From the NCBI RefSeq assembly GCF_000012085.2, contig NC_008710.1, positions 620,001 to 684,000 of the forward strand: 64,000 nt of DNA, in the 5' to 3' direction. Below the pieces are notes generated by a model. The model had not been told where the DNA came from. It did not search any database and worked only from the letters and a program-made list of their open reading frames with translations. This DNA is from Borrelia turicatae 91E135. Its GTDB lineage: Bacteria > Spirochaetota > Spirochaetia > Borreliales > Borreliaceae. Position 1 is the stretch's first letter. Each line of letters begins with the position of its first letter. Positions 1 through 12,450 of this stretch are shown here, piece by piece. A program made the translations under genes and the position numbers.

Positions 1-77
1 AGAAGATAATGTCAATATTTAATAAGGATGACTGTGAATTATTATGATTATAGGCTTGAAATGTGAATTTGAGAAGT

Positions 78-1832
78 TCACATCTTTTTCATGTAGGGAA
101 TGTTAAGTAAATGCATACAATTTTTTATTGTTTGTAGAACTGCTTTTGATAAATCAGTTCTTGCATGTGTAAGTTCAGGGTTATCTTTATCTATTATTTT
201 TGTGTCTTGATAATATGCACTGAAGCTTTTTGCAAGTAAGTAAGAATAGTTGACTATTATTGAAGGATTACGATCTTTTGCAGCCTTAATTATATATTCT
301 TCAAATTCAGAGATAATTTTGATTATTGCCCATTCGTTTTCATTTATTAAGAGGTCGAAATTAATATTTTTGCTGGGTAAATTTAATTCATCATACTTGT
401 CAAGTATGCTATTAATTCTTGCACCTACATATTGAATGTATGGACCTGAGTTTCCAGTAAATGATAAGCTTTCTTCTTTATTAAATAATATATCTTTGTG
501 TATTGCCGTTTTGAGTAGATAGTAGTGAATGGCCCCTAGTGATATATTTAATGCAATTTTTTTGGAATCTTGCTCATTTGAATGTCTCTTTTTTATCTCT
601 ATCATAGTTGATTCGCTTAGATCATGAATTAAGTTGTCAGCATCAATTACATGACCTTCTCTTGATTTCATTTTACCTGTAGGTAAGTTTACCATGCCGT
701 ATGATAAGTGCACTAGATTATTTTCTTTTGTAATTCCTAATTTATCTGCAACGTAAAATAAAGTTTTAAAATGATGAATTTGTTCACTTCCAACTACATA
801 AATCATTTCATCGAAATCAAATTCATTTTTTCTAGTTAATATATTTCCTAGATCCTGTGTTAAATAAATGGAGGTTCCATTAGCTCTTAGGAGTACTTTT
901 TGTTTAAATTTTTGATCGGTCATTTCATTTGTTTCTATAGGTATATTGATACATATAGCCCCATCTTCTCGTTTATAGCATAAACCTTTTTCTAATCCTT
1001 GAAGTATAATTTCTCGTCCGATCTTAAATATTTCACTTTCAAGATAAATTTTATCGAATGTAATGTTTGTAAGTTTGTAAGTTTCTTTGATTCCTTCAAT
1101 TGCCCATTTATTTAATTTTTTCCAAAGTTTAACAGTCTCTTCATCTCCTTCTTCCCACTTACATAATAACTGTTGTATTTCGTCTTCTGCCATTTTATTA
1201 TTTTTAGCATATTCGTTGTATTTTACATAAAAATCACCGATTAAATGATCCCCCTTTTTTAGGGAAAGTTCAGGGGTTGTATTATTTCCAAATTTTTTAT
1301 AAGCAAGCATGGTTTTGCAGATATGTGTTCCCCTATCATTTATCAAATTTATTTTTGTTACCTGGCCACCAGAAGCTTTTAGTATTCTTGATAAGCTTTC
1401 CCCAATAATGTCATTTCTAAGATGTCCTACATGCAATGGTTTGTTTGTATTTGGTGATGAGAATTCTATTATTATCCTTTTGTTTTTAAGTACATTATTT
1501 ATTCCATATTTTTCTTTCTGTTCATTGACTTTTTTGATTATATCTTTAATATATTCTTTTCTGTTGAATTTTATGTTTAAATAAGCTCCCATTGATTTGG
1601 TTGTGTATTTCTTTCCAATCTGTTTAATTATCTCTTCAATAATCACAGATGTACTGAGTTTTAAGATTTTACTAAATTCGAATATTAGTATTGATAAATC
1701 TCCCAGTTCACTTTTTGGAGGTTTTTTCATGATTATATTTATTTTGTCTAATGTAATGTTTTGTTTTAATGCAAGTTCTTTTATTGTTTTGCTAATTTTA
1801 TTTTCTAAATCTTTTTTTATTTTACTGATCAT
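78..1832 (-). CDS. argS: Arginyl-tRNA synthetase
   Basis: Charges tRNA-Arg with arginine in the cytoplasm. The 584-residue product has the usual length for a class I ArgRS. An N-terminal additional domain (about residues 1-110) precedes the HIGH motif, seen as HVGH at 134-137, and the KMSKS site appears as KMKS at 387-390, a relaxed form common in ArgRS. The C-terminal helical anticodon-binding region ends in a conserved-looking NIPYMKKM tail. The ATG at 1832 overlaps the stop of the upstream membrane protein gene by 11 bases, so translation is probably coupled. It is the last gene of a minus-strand run mcp2 - membrane protein - argS. Identification is secure. Confidence 0.97.
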   Translation of the reverse strand: MISKIKKDLENKISKTIKELALKQNITLDKINIIMKKPPKSELGDLSILIFEFSKILKLSTSVIIEEIIKQIGKKYTTKSMGAYLNIKFNRKEYIKDIIKKVNEQKEKYGINNVLKNKRIIIEFSSPNTNKPLHVGHLRNDIIGESLSRILKASGGQVTKINLINDRGTHICKTMLAYKKFGNNTTPELSLKKGDHLIGDFYVKYNEYAKNNKMAEDEIQQLLCKWEEGDEETVKLWKKLNKWAIEGIKETYKLTNITFDKIYLESEIFKIGREIILQGLEKGLCYKREDGAICINIPIETNEMTDQKFKQKVLLRANGTSIYLTQDLGNILTRKNEFDFDEMIYVVGSEQIHHFKTLFYVADKLGITKENNLVHLSYGMVNLPTGKMKSREGHVIDADNLIHDLSESTMIEIKKRHSNEQDSKKIALNISLGAIHYYLLKTAIHKDILFNKEESLSFTGNSGPYIQYVGARINSILDKYDELNLPSKNINFDLLINENEWAIIKIISEFEEYIIKAAKDRNPSIIVNYSYLLAKSFSAYYQDTKIIDKDNPELTHARTDLSKAVLQTIKNCMHLLNIPYMKKM

Positions 1833-2415
1833 TCTTTTTCCCTTTAATATTTATTAGTATGTTAATTAAGAGAAAGATTAAGGATGCTGCTAGAAAAATA
1901 TTTGAGCTATAAACAGGTGTTTTTATTATATTACCATCTTTAATTATTGATAATTTAATATTGAAAAGCTGTAAGCCCCCAGTATTTAGTATTTCTCTAA
2001 ATAGTGAAATTGTTGCGCTTAGTGATATGAATGTTATTATCGGTAATTTGGAATATTGCAATATGCTTAATGAGTCTTTTACACTTTTAAAAGGTTCATT
2101 TTTGTGAAATGAGATTATTATCACTGTTAAAATAGGGATTGAAAATCTTAAATTTTCATAAAGAATAGGAGTTATGTAGTACATGAATAGGTAAGTTAAA
2201 CTGACAACAATTCCTATTATTAATAGGTAAATTCCTAATATTTGATTTCTTAATTCTATTTGTTTAATAATTATTGCTGGAAGTAAAATACACAATGAAA
2301 TCCAAATTGATATTATGGTTCCTTCTAAAAAATTTTTTGTATAGGCAAAAATTGGAAATAGCATTAAGGATGTTTTTAGATATCTATCTGTGATATAAAA
2401 TGTTTTATTATTCAT
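1822..2415 (-). CDS. Conserved Borrelia integral membrane protein, unknown function
   Basis: A 197-residue protein with about five or six hydrophobic segments separated by short polar loops, for example near residues 14-30, 37-50, 60-80, 90-102, 125-145 and 172-190. No catalytic motif or known family was recognised. It lies 15 bases after mcp2 and overlaps the argS start by 11 bases, so it is the middle gene of a three-gene transcription unit. Its position matches BB0595 of B. burgdorferi as I recall the map. Neither neighbour gives a clear functional hint. Confidence 0.8.
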   Translation of the reverse strand: MNNKTFYITDRYLKTSLMLFPIFAYTKNFLEGTIISIWISLCILLPAIIIKQIELRNQILGIYLLIIGIVVSLTYLFMYYITPILYENLRFSIPILTVIIISFHKNEPFKSVKDSLSILQYSKLPIITFISLSATISLFREILNTGGLQLFNIKLSIIKDGNIIKTPVYSSNIFLAASLIFLLINILINIKGKKNDQ

Positions 2416-2430
2416 AAGATTTACCTTTAG

Positions 2431-4659
2431 CTATTTTGTTTTAAATTGATTTGTATCTGTATTAATTTCTGTAATGTGATTTGAATTTGTTGTTCCAAAA
2501 GTTTTGATGCTTTCAACAGCTTCTATTAGTTTTTTGATTTCTTCTTTTAGTCCTTTCATTGAATTTGAAACTGTGACATTAATTTCTTCTAAAACAGAAA
2601 CCGTATTAATTATCTCTTTATTTCCTCTAAACATTTCATTTGAACCTATTTTTACTTCATATGTTATTTCTCTCATTGTGTTTAAAGCTTTTAAAATTTC
2701 TTGGCTACCAATTGATTGTTCTTGCATAGTGTGATTGATTTCTTCTATGACTTGAACTACGAGGTTGATTGAGTTAAATATTTGATTGAAAGCTTTATTT
2801 GTTAATTCTGATGTTTTTACTGTTTGATTGATTGAATCCATGATTTCATTTATTGATGCTGCAACTGATTCTGATTGTGAAGTAACTTGTTCTGCAAGGT
2901 CTTTAATCTCTTCTGCAACAATTGCAAAACCTTTTCCAGCTTCTCCCGCATGAGACGCCTCGATAGCAGCATTCATTGATAGTAAATTGGTTTGGCTAGC
3001 AATGGATGATATTAGTGCATTAGCTTCTTGTAGTCTTGTTGAATTTTTGTAAATATCTTTAATTTGCATGATAATCTCTTCTTGTTTTTTTCTACCATCA
3101 TCGGAGAATAGTTTAAGTTCTTCTGTGCTTTTTGCAGCTTTTTGTGTTATTTCTGTGACTGATTGTATGCTTCCTATCATCTCTTCAATAGCTGAAGATG
3201 ATTCTTCAACGCTTGCAGCTTGAGTTTCAATTGAATTGTCAAGTGATGCGATGTTTTTAGATAAATTCTCAATTGTATTTGTTGTATTTGAAATAAACTC
3301 AACTTGTTTTTCTATTTCCCCTTGTGTTTTTTCTATGTACTTATTTGAGTTTGTTATTGTATCATAAGCTTTATTTATTTCATTAAAGAGTAGATCACCG
3401 TTTTCTTTTAATAGTTTTACTCTGCCTTGTAGCGAGTTTATTACGTTCTTTAAATTTTCAATGAAATACCCGAAATAATTTATTGTGGCACTTATTGAAT
3501 CTTTTCCTTTTGATTCAATCTTGATTGTGAGATCTCCTTCTTTGACTTTTGGAATGATCTTATTAAGTTTTTCTATTTTTGATATGATTAGTTTTTTGAT
3601 TGTAATTATCATGATTAATATAAATATTATTACGAGTAATATTATTGTTGATATTGACATCAATTTGATATTGTTGAGTTCATTTGAAAATATATTGTTA
3701 TAATTCATTTGTATTGCTAAATACCAAGATGAAGATGTAAGTCTTGTTATGGAGATTATGTTATTGTTGTAGCTAGTATTATAATTACTTTTTCTTTGAG
3801 CTATTGCATTGAGTAATGGAGTTGTTATTTTTGGATTGTTTTCAAACAGGCTGTTTAAGGATAATTTTATAGGTTTAAGTGTTTCTTCGTCTTGTTCACC
3901 AAAAATATCTCCTTGACTGTTAATAGCATATATCTTAAAGTAATGGGAGCTTTTGTGTTGATTTCCTTTTTCTAGTAAGGATCTTTCTAAAAGCATAAAT
4001 ATGTTTTTTCTTAGTTGTTTTATCTGTTCTAGTATGTCTGCATATAAAACAACATATCCATCATGATTTATACTCATATTTTTTTCTGACTTTATGTTTG
4101 CATTACTTGTATTATACAAATCGTTTTGATCTTGTTGGGGGATCTTGTAAAGCATTGGTATATAGGATTTATTATTTATTATTGTTAAATCTTGGTTTAG
4201 TATAACTGTGTGGTAGTTATCTATATTACTATCCGTTTTCATTTCTTGTAAATTTATGTAGGTATTTAATCTTCTCTCATCACTTGAATACAATATTTTG
4301 CCGTTTTTATTTGTGTATTCTATTATTTTTATATAGGATGGGAATAAGCTTAACTGGTCGATAGATATTACATTATTTAAATGATCACTTTTTTGTGTGT
4401 TCAAATTCTGGTTATAATTTTTAACAAAGTCATCAATAGCGATTAACATGTTTCTTGTATCTCTAGAGAAGCTTTTTATCATGATATTATTGACGAATTT
4501 TGTAAAGCTTTGAAGTTCTTTTGTTATTATTTTCCTATATCCGTGATCTAATAGTAAGAAAATGGTTGTGGCAATAATCATTGTATAAATTACAATAACA
4601 ATATTAAACTTATAAAAAAGAGTGGAACTAGAATGATTTCTTTTCACTTGAATCCTCAC
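2431..4659 (-). CDS. mcp2: Methyl-accepting chemotaxis protein (Mcp2-like)
   Basis: A 742-residue transmembrane chemoreceptor. Residues about 18-40 form a first membrane helix. A large periplasmic sensor region (about 40-330) follows, then a second helix (about 335-355), a HAMP-like linker, and a long coiled-coil signalling domain. The signalling tip carries the conserved hairpin core ([20 protein letters not shown], then GFAIVAEEI) that contacts CheA and CheW. No C-terminal NWETF-type pentapeptide for CheR/CheB tethering is present. It is divergent from a second receptor at 4857, as BB0596/BB0597 are in B. burgdorferi. The ligand cannot be told from sequence. Confidence 0.93.
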   Translation of the reverse strand: MRIQVKRNHSSSTLFYKFNIVIVIYTMIIATTIFLLLDHGYRKIITKELQSFTKFVNNIMIKSFSRDTRNMLIAIDDFVKNYNQNLNTQKSDHLNNVISIDQLSLFPSYIKIIEYTNKNGKILYSSDERRLNTYINLQEMKTDSNIDNYHTVILNQDLTIINNKSYIPMLYKIPQQDQNDLYNTSNANIKSEKNMSINHDGYVVLYADILEQIKQLRKNIFMLLERSLLEKGNQHKSSHYFKIYAINSQGDIFGEQDEETLKPIKLSLNSLFENNPKITTPLLNAIAQRKSNYNTSYNNNIISITRLTSSSWYLAIQMNYNNIFSNELNNIKLMSISTIILLVIIFILIMIITIKKLIISKIEKLNKIIPKVKEGDLTIKIESKGKDSISATINYFGYFIENLKNVINSLQGRVKLLKENGDLLFNEINKAYDTITNSNKYIEKTQGEIEKQVEFISNTTNTIENLSKNIASLDNSIETQAASVEESSSAIEEMIGSIQSVTEITQKAAKSTEELKLFSDDGRKKQEEIIMQIKDIYKNSTRLQEANALISSIASQTNLLSMNAAIEASHAGEAGKGFAIVAEEIKDLAEQVTSQSESVAASINEIMDSINQTVKTSELTNKAFNQIFNSINLVVQVIEEINHTMQEQSIGSQEILKALNTMREITYEVKIGSNEMFRGNKEIINTVSVLEEINVTVSNSMKGLKEEIKKLIEAVESIKTFGTTNSNHITEINTDTNQFKTK

Positions 4660-4754
4660 AAAACTTTTTACAAAACATTATAACTAACTAGTATTATATA
4701 TGTTTTATTATATAATAATATACATATATTGGAATAATAAAAATGTATATTTTA

Positions 4755-4782
4755 TTGAATATTTGTTGGTTATTTATATAAT
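4755..4782 (+). promoter_or_regulatory. Sigma-70 type promoter for mcp3
   Basis: A TTGAAT box at 4755-4760 and a TATAAT box at 4777-4782 are separated by 16 bases, about 75 bases before the mcp3 start. The match is good, but the intergenic region is extremely AT-rich, so chance matches are likely. Confidence 0.5.
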
Positions 4783-4856
4783 ACTATTAATATTGTAATA
4801 TTTTAACACAGCTTGAAAATTTGTTTTTATGGGTTTAATTTTGGAGAAATTTTTTT

Positions 4857-7055
4857 ATGAATGAGGATTTGGTAAATGTTAAATTAAAAAATATGAGTTT
4901 TCTGCTTTATTTCATACTTTTTATTTTTATTTGCTTTGGTTTATTGTTTTTAGGGCAGGCTTATTTAAACTATAAAAGTGGGTATTTAGAGCGTGTTGAG
5001 TCTGATTTTAAACTCTTTTCAAATAATGTGGCTTTTCAGATAAAAAATAAATATGATGGTGCTGTTGGTGTTTTAAAAAATCTCGTTGAGAATGATAGGG
5101 TTTTAAATGTTTTACATAATGTTTCAAATAGTTTTATTGCAAGTGTTGATTTACGGTTCATAGATTTAGATACAAGTATTGCTCTGTTTTTAAGTTCCAA
5201 GGGATTTAATGAGGTAAGTAAAATTTTTCAGCATATACCTCTTGAAGAAAATTCTTTAGAAGGAATTTTCTATATTCCTGTTGGGCAAAATGTTTTGATT
5301 TCAAATAAAAACTTTTCGTTTTTAGGTATAAATAACATTATTGAAGATCCGATTTATTTTGTTCCTGCAAAGAAGCATGTTACGTATTATTCAAGTTATA
5401 AGAGAATAAAAAATAGGCTCTATTCTGTTGTAAGTATTCCAGTTATGAATGATAGTTCTGCAATCTTAGGTGTAATCTGTTTTTTAGTTTGTTTTGATAA
5501 TTTATTTATTGATATTGCAAATCAATTTGATTCTTATCTCAAGTTTAGTAATAAAAATTATGAGTTTTTTATGATTGATAGGGAGTTTAATCCTTTATTG
5601 ATGAGTCTTAATGATTTAAGTACTGATAATTTTGCAGAAAATTATGCAAGTAGTGTGTTAAGCAGGGTTATATCTCATGTTAAGGACAATCCTAATATTT
5701 CTAGAGATATTTTAAAACATAAGACTTCTTCTTATGTTTTAAGTACTGCTCAGATTGATGGAAGTGTGGTCCAAGGTATTATTTTGAATATGGATTATCT
5801 TCCCTTTAAATTTCAATCGAATGCAATATTTTTCTTAGGGTTTATATTTTTTGCTTATCTCATTATATTTTATCTTTACAATAGGTTTATTTTGCCTTTT
5901 ATTGGGGATTTTAGAATGCTTCTTAAATATAAAAAGGAAAGAGAAGATATTTTAAGTCTTGATCCTATTTTAGAGGTTCAATATAAATCTTTTATTTTTT
6001 CTTATATTAGTGCTGAATTTGATAATTTTTTTTCAAAAACTACTAATATTGTCGATAGCATTAAGGTTTATGTACGAAACTTAAGAAAGTGTTTAACTGA
6101 GATAAATATTCCTGAAGAAAATATAGAAAAAGTGCATAATAGTCTTACTACTTATGATAAAATAGGGGATGCTTTTTCTAAATTTGAGAAGTCAATTGTG
6201 AATATTTTAAAGGATTTTGAATCAATATCTAATCCAATTAGTGATCACAATAAGAATATATTGGATATTGCTACTCAATTTGAAGAGAATGCCAATGCTT
6301 TTTATGGAATAGATAAAAATTTAGAGATTTTTAGTAAAGTTGTTGCATTAAATTCTACAAGTATTGATGATGTAAAAAATAAGGTTTTTGAGTTGAATTC
6401 TATTTTTGAGAATGTTAATAAAAATTTTTCGGAGCTATTATCTCAGACTAATAGTCTTCAGAGTGCAAATAAGCTTTTAGTATTAATATCGGCTCAGACT
6501 AATATGCTTGCAATGAATGCAGCCATTGAGGCAGCCAAGGCAGGAGATGCTGGTAAGAGTTTTGCTGTTGTTGCAGAGGAGATTAGAAAACTTGCTATTA
6601 ATTCTGGAAAGTATTCGACAACTATTAAAGATGAGCTTAAAATGGTTAATAATATCATTTCAGTTGTGAGTTCAGAGATTGATGCTATTTATAAGGATTT
6701 TATTGACATCCAGGAAAATATTCATAATAATGCTGTACAGCATGAGAGAATTAATATTACCCTTGCTAAACATGTAAAAGAAATTGAAGAATTTAAAGAT
6801 AAATATTTATCTTATGATATTAAGATTAAAGATACTAAGAACATGTGTAAGGAGATATTTAATAGTTATTTTGTTATTAGTGGAAAGTTTAATAATTTAA
6901 ATAATGATTTAAGTGAATTTGAGGTTTCTAAGATGAGTTTAGATGCATTAGAACCTTTACGTGAACATGTATCATTGGTTAATGAATGTAGAGAAAAGGT
7001 TGCTAAAATGAAAGATGTTGTGGAAAATATTAATAATGAATTTTGGGATAAATAA
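4857..7055 (+). CDS. mcp3: Methyl-accepting chemotaxis protein (Mcp3-like)
   Basis: A 732-residue chemoreceptor. A membrane helix lies at about residues 14-33, a periplasmic sensor region at about 35-320, and a second helix at about 323-345. The cytoplasmic part contains the receptor hairpin tip ([20 protein letters not shown], then [13 protein letters not shown]). The stretch after the second helix looks less like a standard HAMP domain than in the neighbouring receptor. It has its own promoter-like boxes and is divergent from mcp2. Its stop falls one base before the end of the convergent murB gene. The signal sensed is unknown. Confidence 0.93.
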   Translation: MNEDLVNVKLKNMSFLLYFILFIFICFGLLFLGQAYLNYKSGYLERVESDFKLFSNNVAFQIKNKYDGAVGVLKNLVENDRVLNVLHNVSNSFIASVDLRFIDLDTSIALFLSSKGFNEVSKIFQHIPLEENSLEGIFYIPVGQNVLISNKNFSFLGINNIIEDPIYFVPAKKHVTYYSSYKRIKNRLYSVVSIPVMNDSSAILGVICFLVCFDNLFIDIANQFDSYLKFSNKNYEFFMIDREFNPLLMSLNDLSTDNFAENYASSVLSRVISHVKDNPNISRDILKHKTSSYVLSTAQIDGSVVQGIILNMDYLPFKFQSNAIFFLGFIFFAYLIIFYLYNRFILPFIGDFRMLLKYKKEREDILSLDPILEVQYKSFIFSYISAEFDNFFSKTTNIVDSIKVYVRNLRKCLTEINIPEENIEKVHNSLTTYDKIGDAFSKFEKSIVNILKDFESISNPISDHNKNILDIATQFEENANAFYGIDKNLEIFSKVVALNSTSIDDVKNKVFELNSIFENVNKNFSELLSQTNSLQSANKLLVLISAQTNMLAMNAAIEAAKAGDAGKSFAVVAEEIRKLAINSGKYSTTIKDELKMVNNIISVVSSEIDAIYKDFIDIQENIHNNAVQHERINITLAKHVKEIEEFKDKYLSYDIKIKDTKNMCKEIFNSYFVISGKFNNLNNDLSEFEVSKMSLDALEPLREHVSLVNECREKVAKMKDVVENINNEFWDK

Positions 7056-7056
7056 T

Positions 7057-7974
7057 TTAATTTTTGTCGTTGAATCCGATATAAATCACTTCTTCTTCAA
7101 GTAAAAATCCTGTTTTTATTTGAACCTCAGTTTTTACTTTCTCAATTAGTGTTTTAATCTCTTTAGAGCTGGCATTATTCTTGTTAATAATAAAGTTACC
7201 GTGGTAGTGTGATACTGTTGCTCCCCCAATGTTTAGTCCTTTTAAGTTGCATTCTTCAATAATTTGTCCAGTAGGTTTTAAAAATTTTTTATTATTTTTA
7301 AATGTACTCCCGCTACTTGGAGAGAGATAATGTCCTTTATCTATTCTTTTTTGCTTGTTTTGTTTCATAATCTCTTCAATATGTTTTTTATTGCCTTTTG
7401 TTAGATTTAGGGTTGCTTTTAGTATTACAGTGTTTTTGTTTTGAAAAGGAGAAATTTTATATGAGAATTCACTTTTTTCAAGTTTTTTGCAGATAGTTTG
7501 TCCATTTTCATCTACAAAAATGACCCGATCTAATATTTCAGAGATTTCGCTTCCGAAGCACCTGGCATTCATCCAAATTGCACCTCCAAGAGTTCCAGGA
7601 AGTCCATATATGAATTCTAATCCGCTTAATTCATTTTGCAATGCAAAATGACATAGGTCGTCAAAATTGGTTCCGCATTCAGCAGTAATTTGATTGTTTT
7701 GAAGTTCAATTTTATTTAAGTGCCCAGTATATATTATAGGAAAATCGATTTCTACTTCGTCGTTTATTAGCAGATTGGAGCCTCCTCCTAAAATAAATAT
7801 TTTAACTTTTTCTTTTATTGCTACTTTAAATATATGTTCTGCATCTTTGATTGTTTTAGGTGTTAAAAATAATTTGGAAATTCCCCCTATTTTATAAGTT
7901 GTATGGTTTGCAAGGTTTTCTGTTTTAGGTTTAATATTAATCTTTTCAAGAAAATTATTTATGTTTTTTAACAT
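7057..7974 (-). CDS. murB: UDP-N-acetylenolpyruvoylglucosamine reductase
   Basis: Reduces the enolpyruvyl group of UDP-GlcNAc-enolpyruvate with NADPH to give UDP-MurNAc in peptidoglycan synthesis. It is a cytoplasmic FAD enzyme. Seen in its 305 residues: the FAD-binding GGGSNLL at 63-69, GLPGTLGGAIWMNA at 124-137, the catalytic-serine loop SGSTFKN at 221-227, and a C-terminal GGATVSHYHGNF segment. Length fits the family. It stands alone on the minus strand, convergent with mcp3 with a single base between their ends. Confidence 0.96.
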   Translation of the reverse strand: MLKNINNFLEKINIKPKTENLANHTTYKIGGISKLFLTPKTIKDAEHIFKVAIKEKVKIFILGGGSNLLINDEVEIDFPIIYTGHLNKIELQNNQITAECGTNFDDLCHFALQNELSGLEFIYGLPGTLGGAIWMNARCFGSEISEILDRVIFVDENGQTICKKLEKSEFSYKISPFQNKNTVILKATLNLTKGNKKHIEEIMKQNKQKRIDKGHYLSPSSGSTFKNNKKFLKPTGQIIEECNLKGLNIGGATVSHYHGNFIINKNNASSKEIKTLIEKVKTEVQIKTGFLLEEEVIYIGFNDKN

Positions 7975-8068
7975 GTTTTCTAATTTTATATTGGATTATT
8001 ATTTTTTTCAAATTTGAAGTAAACTTTTTAAGTGATATGTAGTTTTAATTATTATTAAATTTGTCAAA

Positions 8069-8097
8069 TTGTTTTAAATATAATAAACTTGTATAAT
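8069..8097 (+). promoter_or_regulatory. Sigma-70 type promoter for the cysS operon
   Basis: TTGTTT at 8069-8074 and TATAAT at 8092-8097 are spaced by 17 bases, 85 bases before cysS. It would serve cysS, the transglutaminase-like gene, glyA and possibly the DjlA-like gene, which follow closely on the same strand. Confidence 0.5.
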
Positions 8098-8181
8098 AAG
8101 TTATGTAGAGATTATGTTAATTATAATTTATTTTGACATTTTTAATCTTTAATCTCTAGAGTTAGTTTTTTCACGGGGTGT

Positions 8182-9627
8182 ATGCTTCTTAGATTATATA
8201 ATACAAAAACAAAGAGTTTATCTGAAGTAAAAAATTTTAGTGATATTAAGGTCTATGCTTGTGGACCTACTGTTTATAATTATGCCCATATAGGTAATTT
8301 TAGAACATATATTTTTGAAGATCTGCTTATTAAGTCCCTAAGGTTATTAAAATATAATGTTAATTATGCAATGAATATTACTGATATTGGTCATTTAACA
8401 GGTGAATTTGATGAGGGAGAAGATAAGGTGGTTAAGGCTGCAAGAGAGAGAGGCCTTACGGTTTATGAAATTAGCAGGTTTTTTACAGAAGCTTTTTTTT
8501 GTGATTGTGAAAAATTAAATATAGTGCGTCCTGATAAAGTACTTATTGCAAGTGAATATATTGCAAGCATGATAGAGGTGATTAAAGTTCTTGAGCAAAA
8601 TGGGTTTACTTATTTTGTTAATGGTAATGTTTATTTTGATACTTCTCTTTTTAAGAGTTATGGCCAGATGGCTGGTATTAATCTAAATGATTTTGAGTTT
8701 TCTTCTGTTTCCAGAGTTGAGGTAGATCCTTCAAAAAAGAATAAGTCAGATTTTGTTTTGTGGTTTACAAATTCAAAATTTAAAGATCAGGAAATGAAAT
8801 GGGATTCACCTTGGGGATTTGGTTATCCAAGTTGGCATTTAGAATGTGCGGCAATGAATTTAGATTGTTTTAGGAGTACTCTTGATATCCATTTGGGAGG
8901 AGTTGATCATATTGGGGTTCATCACATAAATGAAATAGCGATAGCAGAATGTTATTTAAATAGAATGTGGTGTGATATTTTTGTTCATGGTGAGTTTTTG
9001 ATTATGGAAGATGAAAAGATGTCAAAATCAAATAATAATTTTATTACCATTCAAGACTTAGAAACAAATGGATTTTCGCCTTTAGATTTTAGATATTTTT
9101 GTTTAACTGCACATTATAGAACTCAACTTAAGTTTACGTTTAATAATTTGAGAGCTTGCAAGGTGGCTAGAAAAAATATGCTTAATAAATTGACAGCTGT
9201 TTTTTCTTCATTAAATCAATTTGATCTGTTATTACTTAGTAAGAATTATGAGAATATTGAATCTGTTTTAGAGAAAAGATATTATGACAGTTTTTTGGAA
9301 AAAATAGCTTTTGATTTAAGTATTCCTCAGGCATTAGCCTTGTTATGGGATATTATTAAGGATGATAATTTAAGTGCTCTCTCAAAACTTAGACTTACAT
9401 TCAAATTTGATGAAGTTTTATCTCTTGGTTTAAAAGAAGGAGTGTTTAGAGAGATTGAGAAGGATAGGATAAATATTGATGATGCTATGAATTCTTTGCT
9501 GGAAGAGAGACGGTTAGCCAAGATAAGAAAAGATTTTAAGCGTGCTGATGAGATTAGAGAATATTTTTATTCTAAAGGTTTTGTATTAATTGATACTGAA
9601 GAAGGGACTAAGGTTAAAAGAGGGTAA
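8182..9627 (+). CDS. cysS: Cysteinyl-tRNA synthetase
   Basis: Charges tRNA-Cys. The 481-residue protein has the class I signatures HIGN at 36-39 and KMSKS at 279-283. It also has the zinc-ligand candidates expected of CysRS (Cys27 before HIGH, Cys222 in WHLECAAM, and the histidines of [12 protein letters not shown]). Length is normal. The ATG follows a GGGGTG ribosome-binding sequence. The stop is 3 bases before the TTG start of the next gene, which suggests one operon. Confidence 0.97.
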   Translation: MLLRLYNTKTKSLSEVKNFSDIKVYACGPTVYNYAHIGNFRTYIFEDLLIKSLRLLKYNVNYAMNITDIGHLTGEFDEGEDKVVKAARERGLTVYEISRFFTEAFFCDCEKLNIVRPDKVLIASEYIASMIEVIKVLEQNGFTYFVNGNVYFDTSLFKSYGQMAGINLNDFEFSSVSRVEVDPSKKNKSDFVLWFTNSKFKDQEMKWDSPWGFGYPSWHLECAAMNLDCFRSTLDIHLGGVDHIGVHHINEIAIAECYLNRMWCDIFVHGEFLIMEDEKMSKSNNNFITIQDLETNGFSPLDFRYFCLTAHYRTQLKFTFNNLRACKVARKNMLNKLTAVFSSLNQFDLLLLSKNYENIESVLEKRYYDSFLEKIAFDLSIPQALALLWDIIKDDNLSALSKLRLTFKFDEVLSLGLKEGVFREIEKDRINIDDAMNSLLEERRLAKIRKDFKRADEIREYFYSKGFVLIDTEEGTKVKRG

Positions 9628-9630
9628 TTT

Positions 9631-11181
9631 TTGGCAGTATTTTTTAAGAGTCAATATTTTGTTTTAAGCTTAGTGTTTTTAATATTTTTAAGTTTATTTA
9701 TTTTTTCTGGATTTTTGTTTTATTTAAAGCCTGTAATTTATGAAATATCACCAATGCCTGCTTCGCATGAAAATGTAATTGTGATTAAGGGACGTAATTT
9801 AGGTGATAAGATTGGAGAGATTAATATTAATGATCATTATTTAATGAAGAGTAGTATTGTTAGCTGGAGCAATGAGAAGATAGTTTTTAAAATTACAGAT
9901 GAAATTAACTCCGGTCTTGTTTTTATAAAAAGCGAGAAAGGGATTAGTAACGAACTTTTTCTTGTAATTAGTAGACAAGTTCCAATTAAACTTGAGAAAA
10001 AAAATAAACCTTTTCTTTTTGTTACTGATGAGTTGGTTTTAATGACAAATGTTCCTGTTATATTAAGAGGCAAAAATTTAGTGTCAAATTTTGCTGGTGT
10101 TGAAATATTTATTCAAACAAAACATGAACTTTATAAAGTCCTTCCTAGAGATATATTGAAATTGAGTGAAGAAGAAATAAAATTTATTCCGCCGAAGACT
10201 TTGCATATTGATGGTGAGATTTTTTTGCAGGTTGACGGGGTTGAAAGCAATAAAATTCCTTTTAATTTTAATATAAATTTTTTTAAGTGGAATTTAAAGA
10301 GAACTAGAAATTTTAAAATATCTCATGAAATTTATTTCGTTCAGGCTTATAGTAAGGATCTTAGTTTGACATCAGATGACATTAATTTTAATGTTTTTTA
10401 TTTAAATCCAATTGAAAATGAAAGACAAAAAATTAAGTTTTCAGATAATAATGGGGCTATATTGGATCTAGATAATTTATTTTTTAAAAGCCTAAAATCA
10501 AATACATATCATTTAAAATTTGAAGTTGAGACTTGTAAATTGGATTTAGATATTTTTGATAGAAAAGCTTTGGAGAGTATTAAAGTAAATACGGATAGTA
10601 ATATGTATGAATTTAAAACATATGTTTTAAATAAGAGAGATCGTTATTTATCTTATGATTCACTTGATTTAAGTTCAATTAATTTGAATGTAAACAACAA
10701 AGATTCGGCTTATGAATTGGCAAAATCTATTATTGATGCTTTAATTTTGCATTTTACGGTTATAGATAATGATTTAACTTTGGATGAATCTATTAAGGTG
10801 AGGGAGATTTCAGCTGATAATTTAATCTTACTTACGAATTTGTTATTTTTACGAAACAATATACCTTTAAGAAATGCTGTTGGACTTTATTTTGATACTA
10901 GGTCGTCTAGTCTTAAAGAACATACTTGGTGTGAATTTTTTTTAGAGCATATTGGATTTATTTATTTTGATATAGTAAATGCGGTATTATTTAGAGATAG
11001 CTCTAATTATTTTTTGAGTATGTCAGAGAATTATATCCAGTATGGATATAAGGAAGATTATGATGATTTGCTATTTGATGATTATTTTGATTTACTATTG
11101 TTGAAATATAAAAGCTTGACGAATAGTAATTATTCTCTGAATTATAGGATTACTTTGGAGGAAAATATTAATGATAGATAG
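9631..11181 (+). CDS. Membrane-anchored protein with IPT/TIG-like and transglutaminase-like regions
   Basis: A 516-residue protein matching BB0600 by position. A single N-terminal membrane helix (about residues 9-32) would leave the rest outside the membrane. Residues about 35-115 look like an IPT/TIG immunoglobulin-like domain ([20 protein letters not shown]). The C-terminal third resembles a transglutaminase core, with the IPLRNAVG segment, His431 in HTWCEFF and Asp447 in YFDIVNA. The usual catalytic cysteine before the IPLR segment is not present (ADN at 395-397 occupies the spot), so it may be inactive. The start is TTG, placed after an AGAGGG ribosome-binding sequence. Its end overlaps glyA by 11 bases. 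Domain assignment is by eye. Confidence 0.7.
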   Translation: MAVFFKSQYFVLSLVFLIFLSLFIFSGFLFYLKPVIYEISPMPASHENVIVIKGRNLGDKIGEININDHYLMKSSIVSWSNEKIVFKITDEINSGLVFIKSEKGISNELFLVISRQVPIKLEKKNKPFLFVTDELVLMTNVPVILRGKNLVSNFAGVEIFIQTKHELYKVLPRDILKLSEEEIKFIPPKTLHIDGEIFLQVDGVESNKIPFNFNINFFKWNLKRTRNFKISHEIYFVQAYSKDLSLTSDDINFNVFYLNPIENERQKIKFSDNNGAILDLDNLFFKSLKSNTYHLKFEVETCKLDLDIFDRKALESIKVNTDSNMYEFKTYVLNKRDRYLSYDSLDLSSINLNVNNKDSAYELAKSIIDALILHFTVIDNDLTLDESIKVREISADNLILLTNLLFLRNNIPLRNAVGLYFDTRSSSLKEHTWCEFFLEHIGFIYFDIVNAVLFRDSSNYFLSMSENYIQYGYKEDYDDLLFDDYFDLLLLKYKSLTNSNYSLNYRITLEENINDR

Positions 11182-12424
11182 TATTTTATTTGATTTAATT
11201 GAAAGGGAAGCTAAAAGGGAGAGAGAAAATATTGAATTAATTGCTTCAGAAAATTTTGTATCATTAGGAGTAAGGCAGGCTGTTGGAAGTATTTTGACTA
11301 ATAAATATGCCGAAGGTTATCCTTCAAAGAGATATTATGGTGGATGTTTTGTTGTTGATGATATTGAAAATTTAGCTATATCACGAGCGAAAGAGCTTTT
11401 TGGTGCAAGTTATGCAAATGTTCAACCTCATAGTGGTTCTCAAGCTAATATGGCTGCTATAATGGCGCTTATTAAACCTGGGGATAAAATTCTTGGAATG
11501 GAGTTGTCTCATGGTGGTCATTTAACTCATGGTAGTAAGGTCAGTTTTTCTGGAATGCTCTTTGATGCATATTCTTATGGTGTGTCAAGGGATTCTGAGA
11601 TAATTGATTATGATGATGTTAGGAGAATAGCCAGAGAATGTAGACCTAATTTAATAATTGCTGGTGCTTCTTCTTATTCAAGAGAAATTGATTTTAAAAA
11701 ATTTCGTGAAATAGCGGATGAGGTTTCAGCTTATCTTTTGTGTGATATTGCTCATACGGCAGGTCTTGTTGTTACAGGTTTTCATAACTCTCCTATTGAT
11801 GTTGCACATTTAACTACAAGTACTACTCATAAAACTTTAAGGGGCCCTAGAGGAGGATTAATTCTTGCAGGTAAGGAATCTAGTATGATAGTGAATTTTA
11901 ATAATAAAGAGAGAACACTAGAGAATGCTGTTAATTCTTGTGTTTTTCCAGGAACCCAAGGTGGGCCTTTAATGCATGTTATTGCCGGTAAAGCAGTGGC
12001 TTTTGGAGAAGCTTTGATGGATGAATTTAAGGATTATATTTCTAGTGTAATAGAGAATACCAAAGCTATGGCTGAGTATTTTGTTTCAGAAGGTTTTAGA
12101 ATAGTTAGTGGTGGAACGGATAATCATTTATTTTTAGTTGACCTTGGTATTTTGGGTATTACAGGGGCTGATGCTGAGAAAGTTCTTGAGAGCGTAAACA
12201 TTATTCTTAATAAAAACATAATTCCTTTTGATTCAAAAAATCCTTCTGTAGCTTCGGGTATTCGAATTGGTGGTGCTGCTATTACTTCAAGGGGTTTAAA
12301 TAGAGATGATTCTATTGAGGTTGCTCGTTTTATTATTAGGGCTTTGAAGACTAAGTCTGATTATGAGCTTAAAAAAATAAAATGCGAAGTCGTAGAATTT
12401 ATTAGTAGTTTTAATATGCCTTAA
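11171..12424 (+). CDS. glyA: Serine hydroxymethyltransferase
   Basis: Converts serine and tetrahydrofolate to glycine and 5,10-methylene-tetrahydrofolate, supplying one-carbon units. The 417-residue protein shows the family signature around the pyridoxal-phosphate lysine, K221 in [15 protein letters not shown]. It also has the [13 protein letters not shown] substrate loop (46-58) and the AHTAGLV segment. The ATG lies inside the end of the preceding gene and has a strong GGAGG at 8 bases, which supports this start. Length is typical. Confidence 0.97.
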   Translation: MIDSILFDLIEREAKRERENIELIASENFVSLGVRQAVGSILTNKYAEGYPSKRYYGGCFVVDDIENLAISRAKELFGASYANVQPHSGSQANMAAIMALIKPGDKILGMELSHGGHLTHGSKVSFSGMLFDAYSYGVSRDSEIIDYDDVRRIARECRPNLIIAGASSYSREIDFKKFREIADEVSAYLLCDIAHTAGLVVTGFHNSPIDVAHLTTSTTHKTLRGPRGGLILAGKESSMIVNFNNKERTLENAVNSCVFPGTQGGPLMHVIAGKAVAFGEALMDEFKDYISSVIENTKAMAEYFVSEGFRIVSGGTDNHLFLVDLGILGITGADAEKVLESVNIILNKNIIPFDSKNPSVASGIRIGGAAITSRGLNRDDSIEVARFIIRALKTKSDYELKKIKCEVVEFISSFNMP

Positions 12425-12450
12425 TTTTGATTTGCAGTTTGTTTATTTAG

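Noticed and set aside
1-77. End of a gene before argS
   Set aside because: Too short to assign; stops occur in all frames and no terminator is evident.
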